A DNA stretch of 64,000 nt from Bacteroides stercoris ATCC 43183 (GTDB lineage Bacteria; Bacteroidota; Bacteroidia; Bacteroidales; Bacteroidaceae). Below the pieces are notes generated by a model, which worked only from the letters and a program-made list of their open reading frames with translations, did no database searches and had not been told where the DNA came from. Location: the NCBI RefSeq assembly GCF_025147325.1, contig NZ_CP102262.1, forward strand, positions 3,224,001 to 3,288,000, in the 5' to 3' direction. Below are positions 44,952 to 54,124 of this stretch, in pieces (the stretch's first letter is position 1; each line of letters begins with the position of its first letter). The translations under genes were made by a program, and so were the position numbers.

Positions 44952-46028
44952 TTAGATAGAGATTGTATGATGTTTCGCGGTATGGGTGGTCAATGTTTTT
45001 TTTATGCCACAAATATCAGCCAGCTCCTTAAGATAGGCGTTCATTTTTTGATTACAAAGCACCGGAAAAAGCACACCATGTTTCCTGCAATATTCATTGG
45101 TGGAATACTTCTCCAATATTTTTAACGGAACTTCCATCAATGGGATGTTACACATGATTTTGGTCTTCTGCCTTCCCTTGCGTATCCATCTGACACCGTT
45201 CGAGTCCTCCACGATATGCTCCTTTCCCAATCCGTGAATATCCGAGAAGGCCAGACCGGTGAAGCAACAGAACACAAAAATATCCCGTACCTGACCCAGC
45301 CTCGGAATATCAATCTCCTTTGAAATCAGTTTTCGGATTTCCGAATCTTCCAAGAAGTCCGGCTCCACCTTATCCAACGAGAACCTGATTTCCAAAAACG
45401 GATCATTCTTCATCCATCCCTTGGCCAAAGCGATACGGATAATCTTCTTGAAGTTCTTCAGATACTTGGTGGCTGTATTATGACAACACTTTTTCGAGGT
45501 CTTAAGCCAGAACTCGTAATCCTCAACAAACTGGCGGGAAACTTCATCCAAAAGAATATCTTTCTTATGATATGTCTCCCAGACAAAATCCTGAGTATGC
45601 TTCAAGGATGTCTCATAACGCTGCACGGTTGCAGGCGCCATGTCCGTACCGGACAATCGGGCGCATTTATCATTATGTTCACGGAAAACCTCAAACAGGG
45701 TACGCTGTACGGGAGCATCCTTTCCCAAAAAACGGTCCAGGACACTGCCGGCAGAAACCGCTACACCTTCTATTTCCAGTTCACGCTGAATTTTCATTAT
45801 CCTCAAACGGATAGAATCAAGATACAGATTCAGTTCCTTGTACTCACGCTTCTTTTCCAAAGCCTTTCCTTTTGCCGCACTCCAGAACTCCGGAAGAATT
45901 GTTTTCTTCACTGAAGCATCAACCCGGACTCCATTCACTGTAATTCTCATCATTATCGGAGCCTCACCGTTCCGATTCAATTTCGTCCTACGAATGTAGA
46001 ACAATAGACAAAATGTTGTTCTTTCCAT
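44952..46028 (-). pseudogene. Tyrosine recombinase lacking its catalytic tail
   Basis: 358 codons, start MERTTFCLLFYIRRTKLNRN. Arm-binding about 1-90, core-binding about 110-215, catalytic domain from about 225 (CCFTGLAFSDIHGLGKEHIV, IPLMEVPLKILEKYS). It ends at LTTHTAKHHTISI, where an intact enzyme would read H-T-A-R-H-T-F-A-T and continue about 60 residues to the tyrosine nucleophile. The arginine of H-x-x-R is already replaced by lysine. Truncation at about 44,970 removes the active site. Because it lies about 240 bp from the 3' end of tRNA-Ser and reads away from it, it probably once served integration at that tRNA. Confidence 0.85.
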
Positions 46029-46207
46029 CTTACTTGTTTTTTAATCACAAAACTAAAATTCCAAGAGCAACAAGTCAAGATGCAAAACACTGATAAACAA
46101 TGAATTATTTACTTAATAGGTGTACCTGACATTGAAGGAGATCAGGTACACCGAATAGTACACCGAAAGAATGCTTTGATATGCTTATTTTTGCCATGCA
46201 CCAAAAA

Positions 46208-46245
46208 CAAAAAATCCCTGTAAAGTATTAATTTACAGGGATTTT
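46208..46245 (-). terminator. Intrinsic terminator of tRNA-Ser
   Basis: A 14-bp perfect stem AAAATCCCTGTAAA (46211-46224) / TTTACAGGGATTTT (46232-46245), loop 7 nt, with further T on the minus strand (TTTTTTGTTTTTGG). It lies 25 bp after the 3' end of the tRNA. Confidence 0.85.
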
Positions 46246-46269
46246 CTTTGTTTTGCAATTCTTTCCAGC

Positions 46270-46353
46270 GGAGAGACAGGGATTCGAACCCCGGGTGCCT
46301 CGCAGCACAACGGTTTTCAAGACCGCCGCAATCGACCACTCTGCCACCTCTCC
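46270..46353 (-). tRNA. tRNA-Ser (anticodon UGA)
   Basis: On the minus strand the 84-nt segment starts GGAGAGGTGGCAGAGTGGTC and ends GGGGTTCGAATCCCTGTCTC-TCC. Acceptor arms GGAGAGG/TCTCTCC pair, the T arm carries GGTTCGAATCC, a long variable arm is present as in class II tRNAs, and the anticodon loop CTTGAAA gives anticodon TGA (reads UCA). CCA is not encoded. Such tRNA 3' ends are frequent integration sites; broken integrases lie directly downstream. Confidence 0.95.
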
Positions 46354-46509
46354 AAAACTTCTTTTTCAAGAAGTGCTTTTCTCTTAAAGCGGTGCAAAGA
46401 TAGCGCTTCTTTTTTTAATTCGCAAACAAATCCGGAATAAAATAATTCACATATCCGTAAAAACTAAAAATACGGCATAAAAGGAACTAATAAAATGTTA
46501 CTAAAATCT

Positions 46510-46579
46510 TTTCGTCCGACAGCTGTTTTATTTTCGTCCAACAGTTGTCGGACGAAAATAAAACAGCTGTCGGACGAAA
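46510..46579. repeat. Perfect 30-bp inverted repeat with nested repeats
   Basis: The left arm (46510-46539) and right arm (46550-46579) are perfectly complementary over 30 nt, centre 10 nt. Each arm itself contains the unit TTTCGTCC twice, around GACAGCTGTTTTA, and the centre AACAGTTGTC resembles the CAGCTGT part, so the structure is a nested set of CGTCCgACAGcTGT units. No T run follows, so it is not a standard terminator. It could extrude as a cruciform or be a repeat-element or binding site. Confidence 0.85.
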
Positions 46580-46733
46580 GGGAAATTATTGTGGGACGAA
46601 TAGATTTCAGCATAAATAATAATAGTTGATAAGAGTACAGATATTAATCGGACGGACACGAATCAATCCCCGGTGGTACTTCCTACCTAATAATAGCTAT
46701 TTTATGCTCTTCAACATAAAAATCCTCCATATT

Positions 46734-46767
46734 ATTGTGTAATTACGGAAATTTTTCCGTAATTTTG
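46734..46767 (+). promoter_or_regulatory. pflB promoter with overlapping palindromic operator
   Basis: TAATTTTG (46760-46767) fits the -7 element; ATTG at 46734-46737 is a weak -33 candidate. A perfect palindrome with 10-bp arms, ATTACGGAAA-TT-TTTCCGTAAT (46742-46763), fills the spacer and covers the first bases of the -7 element. A protein bound there would block RNA polymerase. Expected transcript start about 46774, about 40 nt before the ATG. Confidence 0.65.
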
Positions 46768-46815
46768 CGCGCTCTAAAGGATAACATATCTAATCACTTT
46801 TATTAAAAGAACATT

Positions 46816-49044
46816 ATGGAATTAAACAAAACCTTTATTGACGGGCTTTGGAGCAAAGAAATCAATGTAAGTGATTTCGTTAGTAAAAACATCACGTCCT
46901 ACACCGGAGACGCATCTTTCCTGCAAGGACCAACGGAGCGCACCAAGCATATCTGGAACCTCTGTCTGAAAGCACTGGAAGAAGAAAGAGCCAATAACGG
47001 TGTCCGTTCATTAGATCATACAACAGTATCTACCATCACTTCCCACAAAGCAGGCTATATAGATAAGGAGAACGAACTTATCGTAGGCTTGCAGACAGAT
47101 GAACTGCTGAGACGCGCCATCAAACCTTTCGGCGGCATCAATGTAGTGGCAAAAGCATGCCGCGAAAACGGCGTGGAGGTAGACGATAAAGTAAAAGACA
47201 TCTTTACACACTACCGCAAAACACACAACGACGGCGTATTCGATGTATATACCGAAGAAATCCGTTCGTTCCGTTCATTGGGCTTCCTCACCGGACTTCC
47301 CGACAACTATGCACGCGGACGTATCATCGGTGACTACCGCCGTCTGGCATTGTACGGTATCGACCGCCTCATCGAAGCCAAACAGGAAGACTTGCGCCAC
47401 CTGACCGGTCCTATGACCGAAGCACGCATCCGCCTGCGCGAAGAAGTGGCAGAGCAAATCAAGGCCTTGAAGGACATCAAGACCATGGGCGAATACTACG
47501 GCCTCGACCTCAGCCACCCTGCCACATCTGCTCAGGAAGCCGTACAGTGGGTATACATGGCATACCTTGCCGCTGTAAAAGAACAAGACGGTGCCGCCAT
47601 GTCATTGGGTAATGTATCTTCATTCCTTGACATTTTCATTGAATATGATTTGGCTCACGGTAAGATTGACGAAACTTTTGCACAGGAGCTGATTGACCAG
47701 TTCATCATCAAACTGCGCATGGTACGCCACCTGCGTATGCAATCCTACAATGACATCTTCGCCGGAGACCCCACCTGGGTTACTGAAGCTATCGGCGGAC
47801 GCTTCAACGACGGTCGCGTAAAGGTGACAAAAACCTCTTTCCGCTTCCTGCAAACGTTGTACAACCTCGGCCCGTCTCCCGAGCCTAACATGACTGTGCT
47901 GTGGAGTCCCGAACTGCCGGAAGGTTTCAAGGAATTCTGTGCCAAAGTATCCGTAGATACCAGCTCTATCCAGTACGAGAACGACAACCTGATGCGCGAG
48001 GTACGCAACTGCGACGACTACGGTATCGCCTGCTGCGTATCCTACCAGGCCATCGGTAAGCAAATCCAGTTCTTCGGCGCACGCGCCAACCTTGCCAAAG
48101 CATTGCTGCTTGCCATCAACGGCGGACGTTGCGAAAACACCGGAACTGTAATGGTGAAAGGTATCCCCGTGCTGACTCACGATACGCTGAACTTTGAAGA
48201 GGTAATGAACAACTACAAGAAAGTGCTGACGGAGATTGCCCGCGTTTACAACGAAGCAATGAACATCATCCACTACATGCACGACAAGTATTATTACGAA
48301 AAAGCCCAAATGGCATTCGTAGATACAGACCCGCGCATCAACCTTGCATACGGCGTAGCCGGACTTTCCATTGCCATCGACTCATTGTCTGCCATCAAAT
48401 ACGCCAAAGTAACGGCACGCCGTAACGACATCGGCCTGACGGAAGGTTTCGACATCGAAGGTTCTTTCCCGTGCTTCGGCAACAACGACGATCGTGTAGA
48501 CCACCTTGGTGTAGACCTGGTGTACTACTTCAGCGAAGAGTTGAAGAAGCTGCCCGTTTACAAGAACGCCCGTCCTACCCTGTCACTGCTGACTATCACA
48601 TCCAACGTGATGTACGGTAAGAAGACCGGAGCCACTCCCGACGGACGCGCCAAAGGCGTTGCTTTCGCTCCGGGAGCCAACCCGATGCACGGACGCGACA
48701 AGAACGGTGCCATCGCCTCTTTGAGTTCCGTAGCCAAATTGCGCTACCGCGACTCACAGGACGGTATCAGCAACACATTCTCCATCGTTCCGAAATCATT
48801 GGGTCCCACTGCCGAGGAACGCGTAGAGAATCTGGTTACCATGATGGACGGTTACTTCACCAAAGGTGCACACCACCTCAACGTGAACGTACTGAACCGT
48901 GAAATGCTAGAAGACGCCATGGAACATCCGGAGAAATATCCGCAACTCACCATCCGCGTTTCCGGATATGCCGTAAACTTCGTGAAACTGAGCCGCGAAC
49001 ACCAACTGGAAGTTATCAGCCGCAGTTTCCACGAAAGAATGTAA
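46816..49044 (+). CDS. pflB: Formate C-acetyltransferase (pyruvate formate-lyase)
   Basis: 742 residues, close to the family's usual ~760. Converts pyruvate and CoA to acetyl-CoA and formate in the cytoplasm during anaerobic growth, using a glycyl radical. Visible features: the adjacent catalytic cysteines in [10 protein letters not shown] (Cys406/407) and the C-terminal radical-glycine segment [15 protein letters not shown] (Gly717). Further family segments are [20 protein letters not shown] region near 230 and [14 protein letters not shown] near 555. Followed after 132 bp, including a terminator-like hairpin, by the activating enzyme. GC-richer, codon-optimised sequence compared with the island suggests a highly expressed core gene. 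Confidence 0.97.
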   Translation: MELNKTFIDGLWSKEINVSDFVSKNITSYTGDASFLQGPTERTKHIWNLCLKALEEERANNGVRSLDHTTVSTITSHKAGYIDKENELIVGLQTDELLRRAIKPFGGINVVAKACRENGVEVDDKVKDIFTHYRKTHNDGVFDVYTEEIRSFRSLGFLTGLPDNYARGRIIGDYRRLALYGIDRLIEAKQEDLRHLTGPMTEARIRLREEVAEQIKALKDIKTMGEYYGLDLSHPATSAQEAVQWVYMAYLAAVKEQDGAAMSLGNVSSFLDIFIEYDLAHGKIDETFAQELIDQFIIKLRMVRHLRMQSYNDIFAGDPTWVTEAIGGRFNDGRVKVTKTSFRFLQTLYNLGPSPEPNMTVLWSPELPEGFKEFCAKVSVDTSSIQYENDNLMREVRNCDDYGIACCVSYQAIGKQIQFFGARANLAKALLLAINGGRCENTGTVMVKGIPVLTHDTLNFEEVMNNYKKVLTEIARVYNEAMNIIHYMHDKYYYEKAQMAFVDTDPRINLAYGVAGLSIAIDSLSAIKYAKVTARRNDIGLTEGFDIEGSFPCFGNNDDRVDHLGVDLVYYFSEELKKLPVYKNARPTLSLLTITSNVMYGKKTGATPDGRAKGVAFAPGANPMHGRDKNGAIASLSSVAKLRYRDSQDGISNTFSIVPKSLGPTAEERVENLVTMMDGYFTKGAHHLNVNVLNREMLEDAMEHPEKYPQLTIRVSGYAVNFVKLSREHQLEVISRSFHERM

Positions 49045-49070
49045 TCGGTAAACCGGATACATAACCTTTT

Positions 49071-49147
49071 AAAGCACGGATTACACGGATTTCACGGATT
49101 AAGCAAAAATCCGGAGTAACACCCTGTAGTCCGTGCTTTCTTTTTTA
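49071..49147 (+). terminator. Terminator-like hairpin between pflB and pflA
   Basis: AAAGCACGGATTAC (49071-49084) pairs with GTAGTCCGTGCTTT (49126-49139), one G-T-type mismatch, followed by CTTTTTTA. It probably ends most pflB transcripts and keeps pflA expression low relative to pflB. Confidence 0.7.
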
Positions 49148-49176
49148 CTACATTCTTTGCTTATAATACACTATTT

Positions 49177-49902
49177 ATGATTAATGTTCATTCATACGAA
49201 TCAATGGGCACTTTCGATGGTCCGGGGCTGCGGCTTGTCGTATTCCTTCAGGGCTGTCCTTTCCGTTGCCTGTATTGTGCCAACCCCGATACAATAGATG
49301 TAAAGGGCGGTACTCCTACTCCCGCCGGTGAAATCCTGCAAATGGCTGTCAGCCAAAAAGCTTTCTTCGGGAAAAAAGGGGGAATTACTTTCTCCGGCGG
49401 TGAACCTACCTTGCAGGCAGAGGCATTGATACCACTGTTCAAAGACTTGAAAGCAAACGGCATCCACATCTGTCTTGACACCAACGGCGGAATCTGGAAC
49501 GACAAAGTTGAGGAATTGTTAAGTCTGACGGACTTGGTATTGCTCGATATCAAAGAATTCAATCCCGAACGCCACTGTACCCTGACCGGACGCAGCAACG
49601 AACAAACCCTGCGCACCGCTGCCTGGCTGGAACAACAGGGACATCCGTTTTGGCTGCGCTATGTCCTGGTACCGGGATATAGTGATTTTGAAGAAGACAT
49701 ACGCAACATGGGCGAACAGCTCGGCAAATACCAAAGCATACAACGGGTGGAAATACTTCCCTACCACCGCTTAGGGGTGCATAAATACGAAGCTATGGGC
49801 TGGGATTATCAGTTAAAAGAAGTAGTAGAGAATACCCCCGCACAACTGGAACGAGCCGAAAAACTCTTTAAAGAGTACTTTCCCACAGTAGTGGTAAATT
49901 GA
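49177..49902 (+). CDS. pflA: Pyruvate formate-lyase activating enzyme (radical SAM)
   Basis: 241 residues. Radical SAM motif CPFRCLYC (Cys27, 31, 34) binds the [4Fe-4S] cluster; GG-E motif in TFSGGEPTLQ; further DTNGG and VLLDIKEFNP segments are typical of PflA. It uses S-adenosylmethionine to generate the glycyl radical on PflB, encoded just upstream. Start MINVHSYESMGTFDGPGLRL is the usual family start. Partial termination before the gene fits the catalytic amounts needed. Confidence 0.95.
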   Translation: MINVHSYESMGTFDGPGLRLVVFLQGCPFRCLYCANPDTIDVKGGTPTPAGEILQMAVSQKAFFGKKGGITFSGGEPTLQAEALIPLFKDLKANGIHICLDTNGGIWNDKVEELLSLTDLVLLDIKEFNPERHCTLTGRSNEQTLRTAAWLEQQGHPFWLRYVLVPGYSDFEEDIRNMGEQLGKYQSIQRVEILPYHRLGVHKYEAMGWDYQLKEVVENTPAQLERAEKLFKEYFPTVVVN

Positions 49903-50002
49903 GAATTAAAAATAGAGAAACGGGCTGCGCCATAATAATGAAACCGGTTTTTATACCGATAAAGACTTTATAGTGCAGCCCGTTTCTAAATTTTTAATTC
50001 TC
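49901..50002. terminator. Long inverted repeat, bidirectional terminator between pflA and barrel gene
   Basis: GAGAATTAAAAAT...AGAAACGGGCTGC (49901-49928) is matched by GCAGCCCGTTTCT...ATTTTTAATTCTC (49974-50002). The stem is A/T-rich at its base and GC-rich in its middle, so it can act for both converging transcripts. Confidence 0.75.
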
Positions 50003-50016
50003 AACTATCAATTTAA

Positions 50017-51348
50017 TCAGTAAGTCAACCGTATTCCACCTTGTAAGGTAAAGTTACAGGGATTTTCTTTTCGTATAGTCTCAATGTCCGAACCGTCGTC
50101 AAAGAAATAAGACACTCCCGGTTCTACATAAATGCCGACTCTGCTACTTATATTATACTGTGCACCCACAGCTCCCATTACAGAGAATTGCAACGGTTTC
50201 ACGGTTTCGTTTTTGCTCCCTATTTTTCCGTAAACGCATTTTTCCATGGCACCGCCGGCAGAAACATACATGATAAAGGACTTCTTATCTACAAAGTTCC
50301 AGTTGGCACGCAAAGGGATACCCAAATAATGCAATTTCTGGCTGACCGTTTCCGAACTTCCGGCAAATTTCACATCCGAAGCGAGGTACGTATACGTTAA
50401 GCCCGTTTCCACGGAGAAACCCCGTGTAAGCCCTTTACGTACCGAGAAGCCGAAAGACAATGGCTGTTTATGGTCTATGTCCACCACCTGTCCAGAACTC
50501 CTCTGCAGATAAGGTATGCCATCTTTAAAAACAAGCTCCTGCCCTTCCGGCACTTCCATTATCCCGTCAGACATTGTGGTGAGGTCTACCCTTCCGCCGG
50601 AAACACCGAAGTTCTGTCCGTTTTGAAGCAGCCCGCTTTCACTCATACTGCTTCCCGAAATCAATCCGCCCGTATTTCCTACTGCCAATCCGACCGACCA
50701 GCCACGCGACTGCTCCCGCTTCGCTCCGCCAACCGGCAAATGCAATTTGTCTCTGCCTGACGGGCGGCGGCGCTCAATCTTTTCCGTACGCTCCTCTTCC
50801 CTTCTCTCTTCTTCTGCTGCTTCCTGATTTACCCGTGCCGACTCCGCAGTCGGTTCCTGTGCGTTCCCAGTCTGAACTTCCGGCTCTGTACCCAAGGATT
50901 GGATGACCGTTTCCCGCTCCGTTTCATCTACGGTATTCAGTTGTTGTGCCAGCAAGGAACGCCGGTTCGTATCCGCCGGAGATTCCTGTTTCTGTGCGCG
51001 ATAGTCGGGTTCTGTTATCTCTGTCCGTACTGAAGGCGTCTGTTGCTCCGGCAGCTTGTCCGGCACGGCAGCCAATGCCGGTGCAGTCATATTCCGCATT
51101 TCCTCTCCCACAGGGCTTTGGAGCAGCCATACACTCACCGACGACACCGCAACGAGCAGTGCCGCAGCCGCAGCTACAGCCCAGCGGCGGAAAGGTATAA
51201 TCTGCCGTTTTCCGGCTACCGGAGGCTTCGAAACGGACAAATCCTTCTCAAGCCGTTCCCAGCCGGAAACGGGCAGCGGTTCGGAATAATCGTCCAACCG
51301 CTCCTTTATCTTTCGCATCCACAATTCATCTTCCATACGTTTCTCCAT
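50017..51348 (-). CDS. Anti-sigma-like membrane protein with C-terminal outer-membrane beta-barrel domain
   Basis: 443 residues, no signal peptide. Residues about 1-50 are cytoplasmic, with a PVSGWERLEKDL segment of the kind found at the N-terminus of Bacteroidetes anti-sigma factors. A membrane helix follows at about 53-74 (AVAAAAALLVAVSSVSVWLL). Residues about 75-215 are a charged, low-complexity linker (EEERREEERTEKIERRR). From about 218 to the end, amphipathic strands (SFGFSVRKGLTRGFSVETGL, LHYLGIPLRANWNFVDKKSF, VGAQYNISSRVGIYVEPGVS) form a PorT-like barrel domain ending in LTY. It directly follows the ECF sigma gene with no gap, so it probably holds and regulates that sigma factor in response to an envelope signal. 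Confidence 0.72.
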   Translation of the reverse strand: MEKRMEDELWMRKIKERLDDYSEPLPVSGWERLEKDLSVSKPPVAGKRQIIPFRRWAVAAAAALLVAVSSVSVWLLQSPVGEEMRNMTAPALAAVPDKLPEQQTPSVRTEITEPDYRAQKQESPADTNRRSLLAQQLNTVDETERETVIQSLGTEPEVQTGNAQEPTAESARVNQEAAEEERREEERTEKIERRRPSGRDKLHLPVGGAKREQSRGWSVGLAVGNTGGLISGSSMSESGLLQNGQNFGVSGGRVDLTTMSDGIMEVPEGQELVFKDGIPYLQRSSGQVVDIDHKQPLSFGFSVRKGLTRGFSVETGLTYTYLASDVKFAGSSETVSQKLHYLGIPLRANWNFVDKKSFIMYVSAGGAMEKCVYGKIGSKNETVKPLQFSVMGAVGAQYNISSRVGIYVEPGVSYFFDDGSDIETIRKENPCNFTLQGGIRLTY

Positions 51349-51912
51349 TTATGCGTTTCTTTTCATCCACTCCTTCACCTTGGCAGCCAAAGCAGCTTTG
51401 GCACGTACCAGTTGTGAAGCCGATGACTTTTCGTTGATACCCAGCAACCGGGCAATCTCCTTATGAGATTTATCTTCAAAAACAAACAGGTTGAATACGG
51501 TACGATAACCGGCGGGAAGCTCGCTTATAAACTGCATCAATACCTTTTGAGGAATAGTATCCACCGCCGAAGCATCCGGCTCCTCATACGTCTCCGGCAC
51601 ATCGTCCAGGGCAGCGGACTGGCTCATCACATCATTCTTCCGCAAATACTGCAATACCGTATTCACCATTACACGTTCCATCCAAGCCCGCAAAGAACCC
51701 TCTCCCCGCCAAGTGAACTTATCGAAAGAGTCGAAGAGCTTCAGGAAACCGTCATGCATCAAATCCTGTGCAGTTTCCCGGTCACCGGCGTAACGCAAAC
51801 ATACGCCGAGCATCCGCCCCGCATACTGTTCGTACAGTTCTTTGCGGGCAAGGTTGTCGCCTTGCCTGCAACGTTCTGCCAATACCTGTTCTTCCATCCT
51901 CTCTTTTAACAC
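51349..51912 (-). CDS. ECF-type RNA polymerase sigma factor
   Basis: 187 residues. Sigma-70 region 2 at about 25-95 (YEQYAGRMLGVCLRYAGDRE, DLMHDGFLKLFDSFDKF, LRAWMERVMVNTVLQYLRK) and region 4 at about 128-180 (LPAGYRTVFNLFVFEDKSHK, EIARLLGINEKSSASQLVRA). This is the ECF layout; it directs RNA polymerase to a small regulon when released by its partner. Coupled without gap to the membrane/barrel protein downstream. A -7-like element (TATTTTTG) precedes it. The gene is divergent from the NigD-like gene, whose upstream region may contain a target promoter. Confidence 0.93.
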   Translation of the reverse strand: MLKERMEEQVLAERCRQGDNLARKELYEQYAGRMLGVCLRYAGDRETAQDLMHDGFLKLFDSFDKFTWRGEGSLRAWMERVMVNTVLQYLRKNDVMSQSAALDDVPETYEEPDASAVDTIPQKVLMQFISELPAGYRTVFNLFVFEDKSHKEIARLLGINEKSSASQLVRAKAALAAKVKEWMKRNA

Positions 51913-51939
51913 GTGTTTACCTTATAAATGCAACGGGCA

Positions 51940-51947
51940 CAAAAATA
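51940..51947 (-). promoter_or_regulatory. -7 promoter element of the ECF sigma gene
   Basis: TATTTTTG on the minus strand, 28 nt before the ATG at 51912, matches TAnnTTTG. No good -33 element was seen at the right distance, which may point to control by an alternative sigma factor. Confidence 0.45.
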
Positions 51948-52072
51948 CTGCATCCGGCAGATAGGAAATTTATTCTTTATTTTCTTTAACATTCTTATAA
52001 GCAGTATTTGTGCAATCCCGGCATTTTCTGAATACAAAACCTAAAACAGAACCAATAACAAAACCTCTACTT

Positions 52073-52777
52073 ATGAAAAAGTTCAGAACGATATTAGCCG
52101 CATTTCTGCTGTTGTTCATCACCACTCCCGTACTGCAATCCTGCCTGGACGATTGGGATGATGACGAACACCCGTTGCTCGCCATCGGCACAGTGCGAAT
52201 AATTGACGGAAAAGACTACTACTTCGCACTCGATGAAGGAACCAAAATGTTTCCCGGTGACACTGCCCAAGTGGATAACTATACCTTGGTGGAAGGACAG
52301 CGCGCCTTTGTATATTTCAACCTGCTGGATGAAGAAGTAACCGGCTACGATTACAATGCCAAAATCAACCATGTAGAGAATATCCTTACCAAAGACATTT
52401 ATTTCATGCCTGCCGAAAAGGCCGACAGCATCGGCGACGACCGCATCAACATCAACAATATGTGGATTACGGACAACTACCTGAACATCCAATACCAGCT
52501 ATACCACAGCAACAGCAATGATAAAAAACATATGCTGAACCTCATAGTCAACGAAGCATCCGACGGCAAGAATGACAAAGAGGGATATATTACGCTGGAA
52601 TTCCACCAGAATGCTTACGGTGACGAGCCGCTCATGCCGGGACAAGGGCTTGTCTCGTTCAAACTGGATAAGATAGCAGACCGGATACCCGGAAAAACCG
52701 GACTCAATATCCGCGTAAAAAGTCTGCACGACGGCGAATATTACAAAACCATTGACTTTAAAACGGACGAGAACTAA
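52073..52777 (+). CDS. NigD-like lipoprotein
   Basis: About 234 residues from ATG 52073 (MKKFRTILAAFLLLFITTPV), giving a lipoprotein signal with lipobox VLQSC (Cys 24). The N-terminal OB-like domain (LLAIGTVRIIDGKDYYFALD, YTLVEGQRAFVYFNLLDEEV) and C-terminal beta domain (EGYITLEFHQNAYGDEPLMP, GLNIRVKSL) match NigD-like proteins of Bacteroides, first named from bacteriocin-linked gene clusters and otherwise of unknown function. A free-standing gene, divergent from the sigma factor gene, followed by a strong terminator. An earlier in-frame start (52010) would spoil the signal peptide. Confidence 0.78.
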   Translation: MKKFRTILAAFLLLFITTPVLQSCLDDWDDDEHPLLAIGTVRIIDGKDYYFALDEGTKMFPGDTAQVDNYTLVEGQRAFVYFNLLDEEVTGYDYNAKINHVENILTKDIYFMPAEKADSIGDDRININNMWITDNYLNIQYQLYHSNSNDKKHMLNLIVNEASDGKNDKEGYITLEFHQNAYGDEPLMPGQGLVSFKLDKIADRIPGKTGLNIRVKSLHDGEYYKTIDFKTDEN

Positions 52778-52816
52778 ACTATTCTTTGCAATACCCTTTT
52801 CAATGTCTTTTTATTT

Positions 52817-52851
52817 AAAGCGGAGCAGGCTGTTTGCCTTCACTCCGCTTT
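52817..52851 (+). terminator. Terminator of the NigD-like gene
   Basis: AAAGCGGAG (52817-52825) pairs with CTCCGCTTT (52843-52851), followed by GTTCTTTTCT. A smaller inner stem is possible (CAGGC/GCCTT). Located 40 nt after the stop codon. Confidence 0.7.
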
Positions 52852-53040
52852 GTTCTTTTCTACCTTCTGCCACCGGGTTTTTGCTCTATCTTTTTCCCGT
52901 GTAATCCCGTGCCTGAAAAGAAACAAATCAGCCTCTTCCCGTTTCTGGTCCATTCCCCTTTTATCCCTTATTTCCCCTTTTCCAGCGTTAAGTTTCCCGG
53001 CTTCGGAAATTATTTCCCGGCAAAACAGTGTGTCCTTCCG

Positions 53041-53048
53041 TACTTTTG
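53041..53048 (+). promoter_or_regulatory. Promoter of the RND efflux operon
   Basis: TACTTTTG fits TAnnTTTG; the ATG of the adaptor gene is 25 nt downstream (53073). A -33 candidate TTTC at 53013-53016 is rather far (24 nt). Confidence 0.5.
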
Positions 53049-53072
53049 GAAAAAAATCAGAATGATATATAT

Positions 53073-54122
53073 ATGAGAACAAAAGTACCCGTTATCCTAT
53101 TGTCTGTTCTTGCCCTGCTGTTCCATGCTTGCGGCGGCAAGGATACCCAAGACAAGCAAGAGCTGTCAGTCAGCACTTCCCAAGTTACTGCATTGCCCCA
53201 AAACGGCAATAAAGAGTTTCCTTTCATAGCCCGGCCGTTCCGCACCAGCGAACTGTCATTCCGGGTAGGCGGACCTATCGACCGCTTCGACGTGTATGCC
53301 GGTAACCGATACGAACGAGGAAACATCATTGCAGAGATAGACCCGCGCGATTTCCGCATCCGCAAAGAACGCGCCGAAGCCGTTTACCGCCAAAGCAAGG
53401 CCGAATTCGAACGCATAGAGGCGTTATACCGGAAAGAGAACATCTCTGCCAGCACCTACGAAAAGGCAAAAGCCGATTATATCTCCGCCAAAACAGCCTT
53501 TGATACCGCCGTATGCGAACTGGAAGATACCCGCCTTACAGCCCCTTTCACCGGATATGTAGGTGAAGTGTACATCGAAAAATTCCAGGATGTCAAGGCA
53601 ACCCAGCCGGTCGTATCCCTTATCGACATACATCAGCTAAGGATAGAAATATATGTACCGCAGGAAATAGCCTATGCGGCACAGTCGTCGGACAGCATAC
53701 GGATATGCTTCGACGCCATCCCCGGACAGACCTACCGGGCCAAGGTCATAGAGGTGTCCAAAGGCACTACCCGCAACAATCTGTCCTATCTGCTTACAGC
53801 CATATTGCCCAATGAAGGTGGTAAACTGCTTGCTGGCATGTCCGGCAAAGCGATTCTGGACACACCGCAGGCAGAGAGTGCCGCCGGTTTCTGCATCTCC
53901 CAGGCGGCACTCTGTCACCGGCCTTCCACGGGCGATTATGTATGGGTGGTTAATCCTGCCACATCGCAAGTCAGCCGCCGTAAAGTAACAGTAGCCAAAT
54001 TGCTGCCCGACGGACTGGTACAGATTGCAGACGGACTGCAAATAGGAGAAACCCTCGCAACAAGCGGTCTGCGTTTCCTCTCGGACGGCATGAAAGTAGA
54101 CATTACCTCTAAAGACAAGTAA
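53073..54122 (+). CDS. RND efflux periplasmic adaptor lipoprotein (HlyD/AcrA type)
   Basis: About 349 residues from ATG 53073 (MRTKVPVILLSVLALLFHAC, lipobox Cys 20). The order is lipoyl half (about 45-75, FIARPFRTSELSFRVGGPID), helical hairpin (about 90-150, AEAVYRQSKAEFERIEALYR), second lipoyl half (LTAPFTGYVGEVYIEKFQDV), and beta-barrel and membrane-proximal parts to 349. It links the RND pump encoded 2 bp downstream with the TolC-type channel. First gene of a three-gene operon, followed closely by a sensor/regulator pair that may control it. Confidence 0.92.
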   Translation: MRTKVPVILLSVLALLFHACGGKDTQDKQELSVSTSQVTALPQNGNKEFPFIARPFRTSELSFRVGGPIDRFDVYAGNRYERGNIIAEIDPRDFRIRKERAEAVYRQSKAEFERIEALYRKENISASTYEKAKADYISAKTAFDTAVCELEDTRLTAPFTGYVGEVYIEKFQDVKATQPVVSLIDIHQLRIEIYVPQEIAYAAQSSDSIRICFDAIPGQTYRAKVIEVSKGTTRNNLSYLLTAILPNEGGKLLAGMSGKAILDTPQAESAAGFCISQAALCHRPSTGDYVWVVNPATSQVSRRKVTVAKLLPDGLVQIADGLQIGETLATSGLRFLSDGMKVDITSKDK

Positions 54123-54124
54123 TT

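Larger units (their letters stand above)
46354..46815. other. Intergenic region tRNA-Ser to pflB
   Basis: About 460 bp holding a 30-bp-arm perfect inverted repeat (46510-46579) and the pflB promoter with its palindrome (46742-46767), both listed separately. Nothing else coding is seen. Confidence 0.6.

Noticed and set aside
46142..46369. 75-codon frame on the minus strand
   Set aside because: It covers the tRNA-Ser gene and its terminator.
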